Origin: an uncultured Christensenella sp.
Lineage (GTDB): Bacteria; Bacillota; Clostridia; Christensenellales; UBA3700
Reading direction: 5' to 3'
Length of the DNA stretch: 61,321 bases
Assembly (NCBI GenBank): GCA_949284695.1
Contig: CASDWJ010000017.1
Location: 1-61,321, forward strand
This document shows, one piece after another, positions 16,991 through 25,489 of this stretch. The stretch's first letter is position 1, and each line of letters starts with the position of its first letter. The position numbers and the translations under genes are program-made. The notes under the pieces were generated by a model, which saw only the letters and a program-made list of their open reading frames with translations, ran no database searches and was not told the origin of the DNA.

Positions 16991-18253
16991 ATGAAGTATA
17001 CCAACCTGACGAAGGAGCAACTCAAAGAACTTTTGGACTCCGCTAAAAAAGAGTACGAAGAAATCGCCGCGAAAGGCTACAAAGTCGACATCGCGCGCGG
17101 CAAGCCGTGCAATGCGCAGGCGGCGCTCGCTTACGATATGCTCACCGCTCCCGCAGCGGAAGAATATCCGATGGCTTATCTCAACTACGGCATGCCCGAA
17201 GGTATTCCCGAGATGAGAAAACTCTTTGCTCAGCTTCTCGGTCTGGAGCCGTCTCAGGTCATCGTCGGCGGCAACAGCTCGCTCAATATGATGTACGATA
17301 CCGTGCAGAGGGCAATGCAGTTCGGTCTGCTCGGCGAAAAACCGTGGAACAAGTGCGAGAAAGTCAGATTCCTGTGCCCCGTGCCCGGATACGACCGTCA
17401 TTTTGCGGTCACCCAGCACTTCGGCATAGATATGATCAACGTGCCTATGGACGACAACGGTCCCAATATGGATCTTGTCGAGAGTCTCGTTGCGTCCGAC
17501 GAGAGCGCCAAAGGTATCTGGTGCGTGCCCAAATATTCCAACCCGACCGGCATCGTTTACAGCGACGAGGTCGTCGCAAGACTTGCAACGATGAAGACGG
17601 CGGCAAAGGATTTCAGAATTTTCTGGGACAACGCTTATTGCGTGCACGATCTTACCGACGAGACGGTCGAGCTTGCCAACATCATGACAATAGCGAAGAA
17701 AGCCGGCAACGAGGACAGGATCTTCGAGTTTGCTTCCACTTCCAAGATCACGGTTGCGGGCGCGGGCGTGGCATGCATGGGCGCAAGCGAAGCCAATATC
17801 AAAGACGCGATGAGTCACATCTTCTATCAGACGATAGGCAATGACAAGGTCAATCAGTACAGACATTTCAGATTTTTGCAGTCCGTCGAACATATCAAAG
17901 AGATCATGAACGCGCAGAAAGCGATCATCAAACCCAAGTTCGACGCAATAGTGTCCACGCTCGAGGAGAGCCTCGGCGACGATTGCGATATCGCACAGTG
18001 GACCAATCCAAAGGGCGGTTACTTCATCAGCCTCGACGTGCTCGACGGCTGTGCTTCGAGAGTAGCGGCGCTGTGCAAGGCGGCGGGACTTACGCTGACG
18101 GGCGCGGGCGCGACCTATCCTTATGGCAGAGACGACAGCGACAAGAATCTTCGTATCGCGCCGACCTATACCAACGGAGAGGACGTGTCGGTCGCGGCTG
18201 AAATACTCGTCGCGTGCGTCAAGCTCGCCTGCCTTGAGAAACTTGCGAAATAA
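16991..18253 (+). CDS. Class I aminotransferase (aspartate aminotransferase-like)
   Basis: About 420 residues, PLP fold type I of the PF12897-like group: IARGKPCNAQAALAYDML near residue 35, YSNPTGIVYSDEVVARLA for the PLP-Asn/Asp region, and STSKITVAGAGVACMGAS where the Lys of STSK binds PLP. The C-terminal Arg side reads NLRIAPTYTNGED. It probably transaminates aspartate or a related amino acid. The frame opens at GTG 16985, but ATG 16991 with AAGAGGTG upstream is the likelier start. First of three close genes. Confidence 0.88.
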   Translation: MKYTNLTKEQLKELLDSAKKEYEEIAAKGYKVDIARGKPCNAQAALAYDMLTAPAAEEYPMAYLNYGMPEGIPEMRKLFAQLLGLEPSQVIVGGNSSLNMMYDTVQRAMQFGLLGEKPWNKCEKVRFLCPVPGYDRHFAVTQHFGIDMINVPMDDNGPNMDLVESLVASDESAKGIWCVPKYSNPTGIVYSDEVVARLATMKTAAKDFRIFWDNAYCVHDLTDETVELANIMTIAKKAGNEDRIFEFASTSKITVAGAGVACMGASEANIKDAMSHIFYQTIGNDKVNQYRHFRFLQSVEHIKEIMNAQKAIIKPKFDAIVSTLEESLGDDCDIAQWTNPKGGYFISLDVLDGCASRVAALCKAAGLTLTGAGATYPYGRDDSDKNLRIAPTYTNGEDVSVAAEILVACVKLACLEKLAK

Positions 18254-18262
18254 GGAGTCTTT

Positions 18263-18808
18263 ATGGCAAAACTTTTCATAGCTTCAGATATACACGGCAG
18301 CGCTCGTTTCGCAGAGCTTATGCTCGCGCGTTTTGAAGAAGAAAAGGCTGACGAACTTATACTTCTCGGAGACGTGTTCTATCACGGACCGAGGAATCCG
18401 CTTCCCGAAGGCTACGCGCCGATGAAGGTCGCGGAACTGCTCAAGCCGTATGCCGACAGACTTCTCGTCGTCAAAGGCAACTGCGACAGCGACGTGGACG
18501 CGATGATCGCGCCTTTCGAATTCGTAAGTATTGCTCAGCTCTACGTCGACGGCGTCAAAATAACCCTTCAGCACGGCGACAGATATTGTATAGACAACGT
18601 ACCCGCAAATTGCGGCAACGCGCTCGTGTACGGGCATTATCACACATCGTTCGTGACGAGGAAAGACGGCAGAGTCATCGCCAATCCCGGCTCGGTATCC
18701 TTGCCGAAGAACGACACCGCGGCGGGGTATATAATCGTAGAAAACGGCGTCCTTATACTTAAGGCGCTTGAGGACGGAAAAGTTATAGCAAAAGAGGAGA
18801 TTTTATGA
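18263..18808 (+). CDS. YfcE/MJ0936-type metallophosphoesterase
   Basis: 181 residues. Metal ligands of the calcineurin-like fold: ASDIHGS, LLGDVFYHG, KGNCDSDVD, LQHGD and GHYHTSFV. YfcE-type enzymes hydrolyse phosphodiesters; the natural substrate is unknown. ATAAGGAG precedes the ATG, nine bases after the preceding stop; its own stop overlaps the next ATG (ATGA), so translation is coupled. Confidence 0.9.
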   Translation: MAKLFIASDIHGSARFAELMLARFEEEKADELILLGDVFYHGPRNPLPEGYAPMKVAELLKPYADRLLVVKGNCDSDVDAMIAPFEFVSIAQLYVDGVKITLQHGDRYCIDNVPANCGNALVYGHYHTSFVTRKDGRVIANPGSVSLPKNDTAAGYIIVENGVLILKALEDGKVIAKEEIL

Positions 18809-20250
18809 AAATTTTCGACACAAAGGTTCAGGAACTTAAATATGAAGTTCTCAAAGCCGTTATAAAGGCGGCAGACAAAGGGGATATGAGCGACATCTAT
18901 ATCGACATCCCCAAGCAGATATCGCCCGGTCCCAAGCCGACGATGAGATGCTGTATATATAAGGAAAGAGCTATTGTGCAGGAGAGAATAAAGATGGCTC
19001 TCGGCGGAGACAAGTCCAACCCCAACAGCGTAGAGGTCATCGACGCGGCTTGCGACGCCTGCCCGATCGAGGGTATGTACATCACTCCCGCGTGCAGAGG
19101 CTGTATCTCTCACAAATGTCAGCAGGCATGTCCCAAGGACGCTATCACGATCGTCGACAACCACCCCGTAATAGACAAAGACAAATGCGTTGAGTGCGGC
19201 AGATGCGCGAAGGCGTGCCCTTATAGCGCGATCATAGAGCAGCGCCGTCCTTGTGTCAGAAGTTGCAAAGTGGGCGCGATTTCGATGGATGAAAACAAAA
19301 AAGCCAAGATCAACAACGACAAGTGTATTTCCTGCGGCGCGTGCGTATACCAGTGTCCGTTCGGCGCTATTGTAGACAAGTCGTTCATCATGGACGTGCT
19401 CGATATTCTCAAGAAGTCGGAAAACAATACGAAATACCACGTCTATGCCGTCATCGCTCCCGCGCTTGCAAGTCAGTTTACGGGCGTGCCCATGGCGAAA
19501 GTTGCCAGCGGTATTAAAAAACTGGGCTTTTACGATATAGCCGAAGCGGCGCTCGGCGCGGATATAACGCTCTATCACGAAGCGAAAGAGCTTAAGGAAC
19601 GCGGCATTCTGACAACTTCGTGCTGCCCCTCTTTCGTCATGTTTATAGAGAAGAATTTCCCGGATCTCGTGAAATACGTTTCGAGTTCGGTATCTCCGAT
19701 GATAGAGACGGCTATGCTGATCAAACGCAACGATCCCACCGCAAAGTGTATATTCATCGGACCTTGCACGAGTAAAAAACTCGAGTACAGGCTGCCCAAG
19801 ACAAAGGGCGCGATTGACTGTGTAATGTCGTTTGAGGAACTTCAGGCATTCTTTGACGCCCGTGAGGTAGAACTTGCGAAGCTCGAAGATTGTCCTGTCG
19901 ACGAGGCGTCCTATTACGGCAGAATTTTCGCAAAATCGGGCGGTATTACTCAAGGCGTGGTCAACGTCGCCAAGTCGATGGGGCTTGACAACGTGAAGCC
20001 GATAGCGATGAACGGCATCGAAGAATGCAGGATCAATCTCCTCAAACTCAAGCTGGGAAGAGCTGCGGAAAACTTCTTCGAGGGCATGGCATGCGACGGC
20101 GGTTGTCTCAACGGCGCGCTGATACTCCACCACGAGCAGAAGAACGTCGTTGAGATCGACAAGTTCGGCAACGCGGCGAGCCACAAGGATATTTCTTCAA
20201 GCGTAAGGAAATACGAAGAAAGCCTTAAGAACGCGGGAGAAAATCAGTAA
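18805..20250 (+). CDS. Group B-like [FeFe] hydrogenase domain protein
   Basis: 481 residues. An N-terminal cysteine-rich part holds three ferredoxin-like 4Fe-4S sets (CRGCISHKCQQACPK, CVECGRCAKACP, CISCGACVYQCP), plus CDACP. The hydrogenase large-subunit domain follows with H-cluster motifs L1 TTSCCPSFV, L2 IGPCTSKK and L3 GMACDGGCLNG. L2 with PCTSKK and L3 with CDGGC rather than the prototypical MPCxxK and MACxGGC mark the group B class. Reaction (H2 evolution or sensing) is not proven. No maturation genes (hydE/F/G) are in the window. A terminator closes the operon. Confidence 0.88.
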   Translation: MKIFDTKVQELKYEVLKAVIKAADKGDMSDIYIDIPKQISPGPKPTMRCCIYKERAIVQERIKMALGGDKSNPNSVEVIDAACDACPIEGMYITPACRGCISHKCQQACPKDAITIVDNHPVIDKDKCVECGRCAKACPYSAIIEQRRPCVRSCKVGAISMDENKKAKINNDKCISCGACVYQCPFGAIVDKSFIMDVLDILKKSENNTKYHVYAVIAPALASQFTGVPMAKVASGIKKLGFYDIAEAALGADITLYHEAKELKERGILTTSCCPSFVMFIEKNFPDLVKYVSSSVSPMIETAMLIKRNDPTAKCIFIGPCTSKKLEYRLPKTKGAIDCVMSFEELQAFFDAREVELAKLEDCPVDEASYYGRIFAKSGGITQGVVNVAKSMGLDNVKPIAMNGIEECRINLLKLKLGRAAENFFEGMACDGGCLNGALILHHEQKNVVEIDKFGNAASHKDISSSVRKYEESLKNAGENQ

Positions 20251-20277
20251 CCCCGATAAAATCGTTTCTCAATATAT

Positions 20278-20302
20278 ATCCGCCCTCCGGGGCGGATTTT
20301 TT
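20278..20302 (+). terminator. Terminator of the hydrogenase operon
   Basis: A 7-bp stem ATCCGCC/GGCGGAT (20278-20284 with 20291-20297) is followed by a run of T. Confidence 0.85.
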
Positions 20303-20353
20303 ATCTCTGACCGGGTTGGAGAGTCGGATCCGACCGATATTTTTCGACATCGT

Positions 20354-20382
20354 TTGACAGCTTAGAGTTTTAATGTTATTAT
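20354..20382 (+). promoter_or_regulatory. Promoter of the TIR-methyltransferase gene
   Basis: TTGACA (20354-20359), 17 bases, TATTAT (20377-20382), then a short leader with GCGGGGA before ATG 20403. Confidence 0.7.
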
Positions 20383-20402
20383 AAAAACAGCGGGGATAAA
20401 AT

Positions 20403-21794
20403 ATGGATTACAACGTTTTTATTTGTTACAGAGGAGACGAGGGCGGCGTGCTTGCGTCCAATATCTATTCCGATCTGTGCCTTTATACCAACAATAAACT
20501 CAAAGTCTTTTTTGCGCCCAGATGTGTGCCGCACGGCGATAATTTCAAAGCGGCGTGCCTCGATACGGCGGGCAAAGTACAGCTTATGATACTCATATTG
20601 TCAAAAGGCTTTTTCGACAAGTGCGGAGACCCGGACGATATAGTGTACGGAGAGCTTAAGTCTGCACTTGAGAACGGTGAAACCAAATTTTTGCCGATAA
20701 TAATGCCCGATTTCGACTTCAGAGACGTAGAGCTTTCAACCTGGTTCGACGATACCGAGGTGGACAGGATAAAGCATATAAGCGCGATCAAATTCACCGA
20801 CGTGTATTCTTTCAGTTCCGTCGATATGCTGATACCGATACTTCGCGATAAGGTGGGAGAATTTTCTTATATAGACGCGCTGACCGACGGTTTGAATGCC
20901 GCCAATCCCAAGAAACGCATGCACATAAGCGCAGAGGGAAAAGAAAATTTCTTCAGCGACGAAAATAAGACCGAAAAGAACAGGCTCAGGGCTCAGCAGG
21001 AACTGCTGATGAAATTCGATATGCCGATATACGAAAAAGTTCTCGAGGGAAAACAAGGACTTTGCGTGCTCGATCTCGGGTGCGGCAACGGTGTGGCGCT
21101 TATGAACAGACTCGGCAACCGCAAAGAGGTCGATAAGATTATCGGTATCGAGTACGACAGGGCGGCTACCGACAGCGCAAATGCAAAATACGGTGGAGAC
21201 AAGGCGAAGTTCTATTGCCTCGACGTCGAAAGCGACGGCTTTAAAGACGCATTGCTTGACATAATGGACGAAAACGGTATAGACAAATTCGATTTTGTCA
21301 ATCTGCTTGCCGTAATGTCGCATTTCAAGTCGCCGTTCAAGGTGCTGAGAACGGTCAAATCGTGTTGCAGGAAGGGCGCGACCGTTTTTATACGCAATAT
21401 CGACGACGGACTGAACATATGTTATCCCGACGAGGAAAAGAAGTTTGAACGTGCGTTTTCGCTCCTTGCGAGGTGCGATACGACGGGTTACCGCTATTCG
21501 GGACGCGAGCTTTTTACGCTTTTGAAGCGTAGCGGATATAAGAATATCAGACTTGAGAAAACCGGTCTTTCTTCCGTTCTTATGGATTACGACGAAAAGT
21601 CTGCGTTTTTCGACGTAATATTCAAATTTATAAGACAAGGCATTAACAGAGCCGCTCAGAGCCACTCCGACGACATACAGCTTTCTGCGGAAAAACGCTG
21701 GCTCTCAGAGGTTTATGATGATCTCGAACAGGAATTTCTGTCTGACGAATTTTTCGTGCTGTTCGGTTTTATCCTTTATACAGCGGAGGTCTGA
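20403..21794 (+). CDS. TIR-like domain fused to a SAM-dependent methyltransferase
   Basis: 463 residues. Residues 1-150 look like a TIR domain: YNVFICYRGDEGG (usual FISYRR), FFAPRCVPHGDNF, LILSKGF, and Glu84 in IVYGELKSAL at the place of the NADase glutamate. Residues about 215-390 form a class I methyltransferase with motif I VLDLGCGNG (222-230), the acidic IGIEYD, YCLDVES, and FDFVNLLAVMSHF. The C-terminal 70 residues are helical and unassigned. TIR domains make or cleave NAD-derived signals in immunity; a TIR-methyltransferase fusion is unfamiliar. It is followed directly by a GNAT gene, probably in one operon. GC and codon use are slightly more AT-rich than neighbours. Function unknown. 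Confidence 0.75.
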   Translation: MDYNVFICYRGDEGGVLASNIYSDLCLYTNNKLKVFFAPRCVPHGDNFKAACLDTAGKVQLMILILSKGFFDKCGDPDDIVYGELKSALENGETKFLPIIMPDFDFRDVELSTWFDDTEVDRIKHISAIKFTDVYSFSSVDMLIPILRDKVGEFSYIDALTDGLNAANPKKRMHISAEGKENFFSDENKTEKNRLRAQQELLMKFDMPIYEKVLEGKQGLCVLDLGCGNGVALMNRLGNRKEVDKIIGIEYDRAATDSANAKYGGDKAKFYCLDVESDGFKDALLDIMDENGIDKFDFVNLLAVMSHFKSPFKVLRTVKSCCRKGATVFIRNIDDGLNICYPDEEKKFERAFSLLARCDTTGYRYSGRELFTLLKRSGYKNIRLEKTGLSSVLMDYDEKSAFFDVIFKFIRQGINRAAQSHSDDIQLSAEKRWLSEVYDDLEQEFLSDEFFVLFGFILYTAEV

Positions 21795-22322
21795 ATGAAA
21801 AATACAGAAGATAAAGGCAGGATAACCTTTGCAAAACTTGAAAAAGACAGCGTGCCGCTTTTGCTCGAACTGCAGGAGGAGGCGTTTGCCGTGCTTGACG
21901 ATCCCGATCTTTTGCGCAGGAACACTTTTGAAACGCTTGAGGTGTGCTTCAATGAAAAATCGCTCGTTTTGGGAGCGTACGTAGACGGAGAGATAGCGGG
22001 ATTCGGGATCCTGTACTACGCGGGAAAAGACAGCGAAAATCTCGCGTATTCGCTTGACGGATGCGACGACGTGGAAAATTACGTCAACGTAAAACTTACG
22101 ATAGTGAGACCTGCGTTCCGCGGTCAAGGTCTGCAGAGGCTTCTGATAGACAAACTTGTTGAATATGCTCAAAAAGAAGGGTTTAAAGGAGCTTTGGCGA
22201 CGGTATCTCCAAAGAATAATTACAGCTCAAACAATCTGACCAAGTGCGGGTTCGAGGCGGTAGCAACTCTTGTGAAATACGGCGGGATGAAGAGGATATT
22301 GTTTTATAAAAAGCTCGATTAA
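21795..22322 (+). CDS. GNAT-family N-acetyltransferase
   Basis: 175 residues. GNAT fold with the acetyl-CoA loop PAFRGQGLQRLLIDKLVEY (motif A, RGQGLQ) and the motif B side ATVSPKNNYSSNNLTKCGF. The target is unknown. Its ATG follows the TIR-methyltransferase stop without a gap and uses GGAGGTCTGA as ribosome binding site, so the two are one transcript. A terminator follows before spoIVA. Confidence 0.88.
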   Translation: MKNTEDKGRITFAKLEKDSVPLLLELQEEAFAVLDDPDLLRRNTFETLEVCFNEKSLVLGAYVDGEIAGFGILYYAGKDSENLAYSLDGCDDVENYVNVKLTIVRPAFRGQGLQRLLIDKLVEYAQKEGFKGALATVSPKNNYSSNNLTKCGFEAVATLVKYGGMKRILFYKKLD

Positions 22323-22478
22323 AACATACGCTGACACGATGTAAATCCGCGTATACGTTTACAGTCCGACGAGAAATACGCGGTGACGGCTCCGTGAACG
22401 GCTTTGAAAAACAAAAATGTAAAAATTCAACTCCCGTCTCGAAGACGTCCTAAGGTATCTGCGTTTACCGATTATTGA

Positions 22479-22506
22479 AATATGGCCTTTACGGGTCATA
22501 TTTTTT
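22479..22506 (+). terminator. Terminator after the TIR-GNAT pair
   Basis: A 9-bp stem (22479-22487 with 22494-22502, one G-U pair) runs into six T. The same bases could be read as a SigE-like promoter for spoIVA (GAAATAT at 22477, CATATTTT at 22497, 13 bases apart); the two readings are not exclusive. Confidence 0.6.
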
Positions 22507-22553
22507 GTTTTCCTTCCATACCTTATAAAAGAACAAACCTTTGGAGGGATTTT

Positions 22554-24029
22554 ATGCAACAGTTCGACTTATACCGCGATATCTCAACCCGTACCGGCGG
22601 GGATATCTATATCGGCGTGGTCGGCCCCGTGCGTACGGGCAAATCCACGTTTATCACCAAGTTTATGCAGACGCTCGTCCTGCCGTCTGTAAAGGACGTC
22701 CACCGCAAAAAGAGGATTACCGACGAATTGCCGCAGTCTGCCGACGGAAAGACGATCATGACCACACAGCCCAAGTTTGTGCCCGACGAAGCTGAGACGG
22801 TGAGTCTCGGAGATAACCTGAAAGCGCGGATAAGACTGATAGATTGCGTCGGTTATCTCGCAGACAGCGTCGAAGGACACACCGAGGACGGCAAACCGCG
22901 TCTTGTAGATACGCCTTGGAGCGATGAGAAAATGCCGTTTGAGAAGGCGGCGGAGTACGGCACCCGCAAGGTCATGACGGACCATTCCACGATAGGGATC
23001 GTAGTGACGAGCGACGGCACGGTGACTGAACTGCCGAGAAAGGCTTACGAAAAAGCAGAAGAGCGCATAGTCGCCGAAATGAAAGAGCTGGGCAAGCCTT
23101 TCGTAGTCGTGCTCAATACGAGGAACGAAAAGGACGCGGGGAACAGGAAGCTCGCAGAAAAGCTCTCCGACAGCTACGGCGTGCCCGTTATTCTCAGGAA
23201 CGTTGCAGAAATGGGCAAGGACGAGATCGCGGAAATACTCAAAGCGGTGCTCATGCAATTCCCTGTCGAAAGCATCGGCGTATCTTTCCCCAAGTGGCTG
23301 CAGGCTCTGCCGAGGGATAACGAGATCATATCGGATATAATCCAAAAAGCGGTGGCGGCGGCAGATGGAGTCAGGGTCACGGGCGATTATCAGAAACTTG
23401 CCGCGGCGTTCGACGGCGACGAGTATATTCAGAAAGTGTCGGAGACAAACGTCGATTTCGGCAAAGGAAAGATTACGCTCGAACTTATGCCTGCAGACGG
23501 TCTGTTCTATGACGTTCTCAGCCGTCAATGCGATCTGAAGATAGAAAACGACTTCCAGCTCGTGTCGTATATAAAATCGCTCGGCTATGCGAAGAAACAG
23601 TACGACAAACTGTCAGAGGCGGTGAAACAAGCGGACGAGTTCGGCTACGGAGTCGTGGTCCCGACAGACGACGATATGAGCCTCGAAGCGCCCGAGATAG
23701 TGAAACACGGCTCGCATTACGGCGTAAAACTCAAGGCGAGCGCTCCGTCTTATCATATTATGAAAGTGGAAGTTGAGACAGAGGTCAGCCCGATGATGAG
23801 CGAAGCGCAGGACGAAAAGGTGCTCAAAGACTGGCTGGACGGCTTCGGAGAGGACAGAAGGGGAGTGTGGAAGACCAACATGCTCGGCAGATCGCTCGAT
23901 ACGATAGCCAAGGACGGACTCACTTCTAAACTCGTCTCCATGCCTGCGGATACCAGGTCGAAACTCAAAAAGACGGTCGGCAGGATCGTCAACGAAGGCA
24001 AGGGCGGGGTGCTCTGCATACTGCTGTAA
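22554..24029 (+). CDS. spoIVA: Stage IV sporulation protein A
   Basis: 491 residues, close to the 492 of the Bacillus protein. SpoIVA is the ATPase that polymerises on the forespore and anchors the spore coat. The TRAFAC-type P-loop GVVGPVRTGKSTFITKFM is at about 21-38 and RLIDCVGYL is the Walker B/sensor side. The C-terminus ends GGVLCILL, like the conserved membrane-anchoring tail. GGAGG precedes the ATG at 22554; upstream in-frame codons lie in the terminator. This is the clearest evidence that the organism forms endospores. Confidence 0.97.
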   Translation: MQQFDLYRDISTRTGGDIYIGVVGPVRTGKSTFITKFMQTLVLPSVKDVHRKKRITDELPQSADGKTIMTTQPKFVPDEAETVSLGDNLKARIRLIDCVGYLADSVEGHTEDGKPRLVDTPWSDEKMPFEKAAEYGTRKVMTDHSTIGIVVTSDGTVTELPRKAYEKAEERIVAEMKELGKPFVVVLNTRNEKDAGNRKLAEKLSDSYGVPVILRNVAEMGKDEIAEILKAVLMQFPVESIGVSFPKWLQALPRDNEIISDIIQKAVAAADGVRVTGDYQKLAAAFDGDEYIQKVSETNVDFGKGKITLELMPADGLFYDVLSRQCDLKIENDFQLVSYIKSLGYAKKQYDKLSEAVKQADEFGYGVVVPTDDDMSLEAPEIVKHGSHYGVKLKASAPSYHIMKVEVETEVSPMMSEAQDEKVLKDWLDGFGEDRRGVWKTNMLGRSLDTIAKDGLTSKLVSMPADTRSKLKKTVGRIVNEGKGGVLCILL

Positions 24030-24117
24030 CTTCGTCGGGCTTCCCGCTTCTCCGGCACTGAGAGGCGGGAATCGTCGTTGAGCCCTGAGCGTAAATGTCA
24101 CCGAAATGTGACTTATA

Positions 24118-24170
24118 CCAAATTGATAATAATAGATAATAATTGATAATACTTAATAATAATATCAATG
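24118..24170. repeat. Short AT-rich TTGATAAT-type repeats
   Basis: The stretch contains repeated TTGATAAT / AGATAATAAT / AATAATAAT motifs in a row between spoIVA and the cysteine-rich gene. It may be just a low-complexity promoter region. Confidence 0.5.
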
Positions 24171-24259
24171 TGACTGTTGCCCGCTTCTTTTTCACTTCCG
24201 CAAAGCGGTATGCATATTATGTAATGTCACGCCGCAACGGTGTGAAAAGGACGTGCAAT

Positions 24260-24505
24260 ATGTGTTTATTCAATAACTGCCTGTGCGGGCGCAGATCGGG
24301 TTCTTGCTTTTCCCGTTCGTCCGTCACCTCGGCAAACTGCAACTCTTGCGGACGTTCCCGCTGTTATGACTGCGACGTCGCGACTTTGCCCTACTACGTC
24401 AACCCTTGCGGTTGGTACGTCAGCGGCTCTTATGCCGTGCTCGCGTTGGTAACGGTTGATACTTCCGCAAACTGCGACCAGTCCTGCTGTTCGGACTGCT
24501 GCTGA
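24260..24505 (+). CDS. Small cysteine-rich protein
   Basis: 81 residues with 14 cysteines, spread through the chain and ending SCCSDCC. A middle segment (about 60-70) is mildly hydrophobic. No family recognised. The ATG at 24260 has AAAAGGA eight bases upstream; the frame is also open farther upstream without a good site. It is closed by a strong terminator. Position right behind spoIVA suggests a coat or spore-related or metal-binding role, but this is only inference. Confidence 0.6.
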   Translation: MCLFNNCLCGRRSGSCFSRSSVTSANCNSCGRSRCYDCDVATLPYYVNPCGWYVSGSYAVLALVTVDTSANCDQSCCSDCC

Positions 24506-24513
24506 AAAAGCGA

Positions 24514-24537
24514 CGGGGCGTTACGCCCCGTTTTTTT
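24514..24537 (+). terminator. Terminator of the cysteine-rich gene
   Basis: A 7-bp GC stem (24514-24520 with 24524-24530) is followed by seven T. Confidence 0.9.
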
Positions 24538-25063
24538 CATATTCGGATCGGTGCGCTTTTTGCGCGTTTTTTTGCTTCTGGGATTTTTTCTGCCCGAGCG
24601 TTTTGTGTTGCGTCGCTTTGCGCTATCCCACGCGCTGTTTTGAAGACGTTTTCGTCATGTCCTCTCACAATTTACACTTTTTGTAAGTTTGCGACAATAT
24701 CTGTGGTTTTTCATTGCGGCGAGAGTAGTATCATATGAGCATAAAAGAATATCATTGCGTTTTGCCGCGGCAGTCGTACAGACTGTTTGCAGAAAATAGT
24801 CTGTCGGAAGATATTCTTGCAGAACGTATCGGGCAGACATTACCTTTTGCTGAGCCGCCTGCAAGTCTGATACTGCGCCCGTTACGAGCATATGCGTATT
24901 TTTGCTTGAAAAGGACGGCGCTCTTTGCGATATCCGCAACGAGAGGGAAAAGAAGGCAGATCTTTTTCATGAGGACATGTATGACCGATATGGTTATCAC
25001 CGATCGGTCGGATAAGACGTTTTTGCGGCGAAACGGTACGGGCGCTGCCCGAAAGGAGAGTTT
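24538..25063. other. Non-coding or decayed stretch before arsR
   Basis: About 525 bases with no firm gene. A plus-strand open frame from ATG 24735 has no ribosome binding site and a composition unlike neighbours. In another frame about 50 codons from roughly 24866 to 25018 are open and read like real protein (FLLEKDGALCDIRNEREKK), but there is a stop before it and no start, so this may be a broken gene. Confidence 0.4.
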
Positions 25064-25417
25064 ATGTATTACGACGGTTGTCTTACCATTACAGAACAGC
25101 AGGAAAGGAGCATACTGAGAAGCATGCCGCCAAAAGCGGCGACGCAGAGCCTTGCGAGATTTTTCGACGTATTTTCAGACAATACGAGGCTGAGGATACT
25201 GTCCGCGCTCTCGATGAAAGAACTTTGCGTTGCAGATCTCGCGTTTTTGCTGTCGATGAGACAGAGCACGGTATCTCATCAGCTGAGACTGCTGAAAGAC
25301 GCAAAGATAGTCGACTGCCGCCGCGCGGGCAAACTTATACTTTACGCGGTGATAAACCCTTACGTCAACGAAGTGCTGATGACGGGCGCTAAGCAATTTG
25401 CCAGGTCGGCGGGCTGA
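25064..25417 (+). CDS. ArsR-family winged-helix regulator
   Basis: 117 residues. The winged HTH is at about 30-105: FFDVFSDNTRLRILSALS, ELCVADLAFLLSMRQSTVSH (recognition helix) and LRLLKDAKIVDCRRAGK (wing). The ELCVADL motif is the metal-binding site in ArsR/SmtB relatives; here a single Cys is present in place of ELCVC, and other thiol ligands are not obvious, so the signal it senses is unknown. AAAGGAG precedes the ATG. No metal resistance gene is adjacent. Confidence 0.9.
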   Translation: MYYDGCLTITEQQERSILRSMPPKAATQSLARFFDVFSDNTRLRILSALSMKELCVADLAFLLSMRQSTVSHQLRLLKDAKIVDCRRAGKLILYAVINPYVNEVLMTGAKQFARSAG

Positions 25418-25454
25418 CGTTCGTCGGTCGGGTCGCGCGTTGAGATAAAATCGC

Positions 25455-25483
25455 TTTATATTCCCGCTCGCGTGTGCTATAAT
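25455..25483 (+). promoter_or_regulatory. Promoter abutting uvrC (leaderless type)
   Basis: TTTATA (25455-25460), 17 bases, TATAAT (25478-25483). Six bases separate the -10 box from ATG 25490. Confidence 0.6.
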
Positions 25484-25489
25484 CAAGGT

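Noticed and set aside
22477-22504. SigE promoter for spoIVA as a firm call
   Set aside because: The same bases form a good terminator hairpin; the promoter match is only partial, so it is noted but not listed separately.
24735-25118. 127-residue plus-strand open frame before arsR
   Set aside because: It has no ribosome binding site, atypical composition, and overlaps the well-supported arsR start.
25472-25489. GTG 25472 as uvrC start
   Set aside because: It precedes and overlaps the -10 box, and family alignment begins at the ATG 25490.
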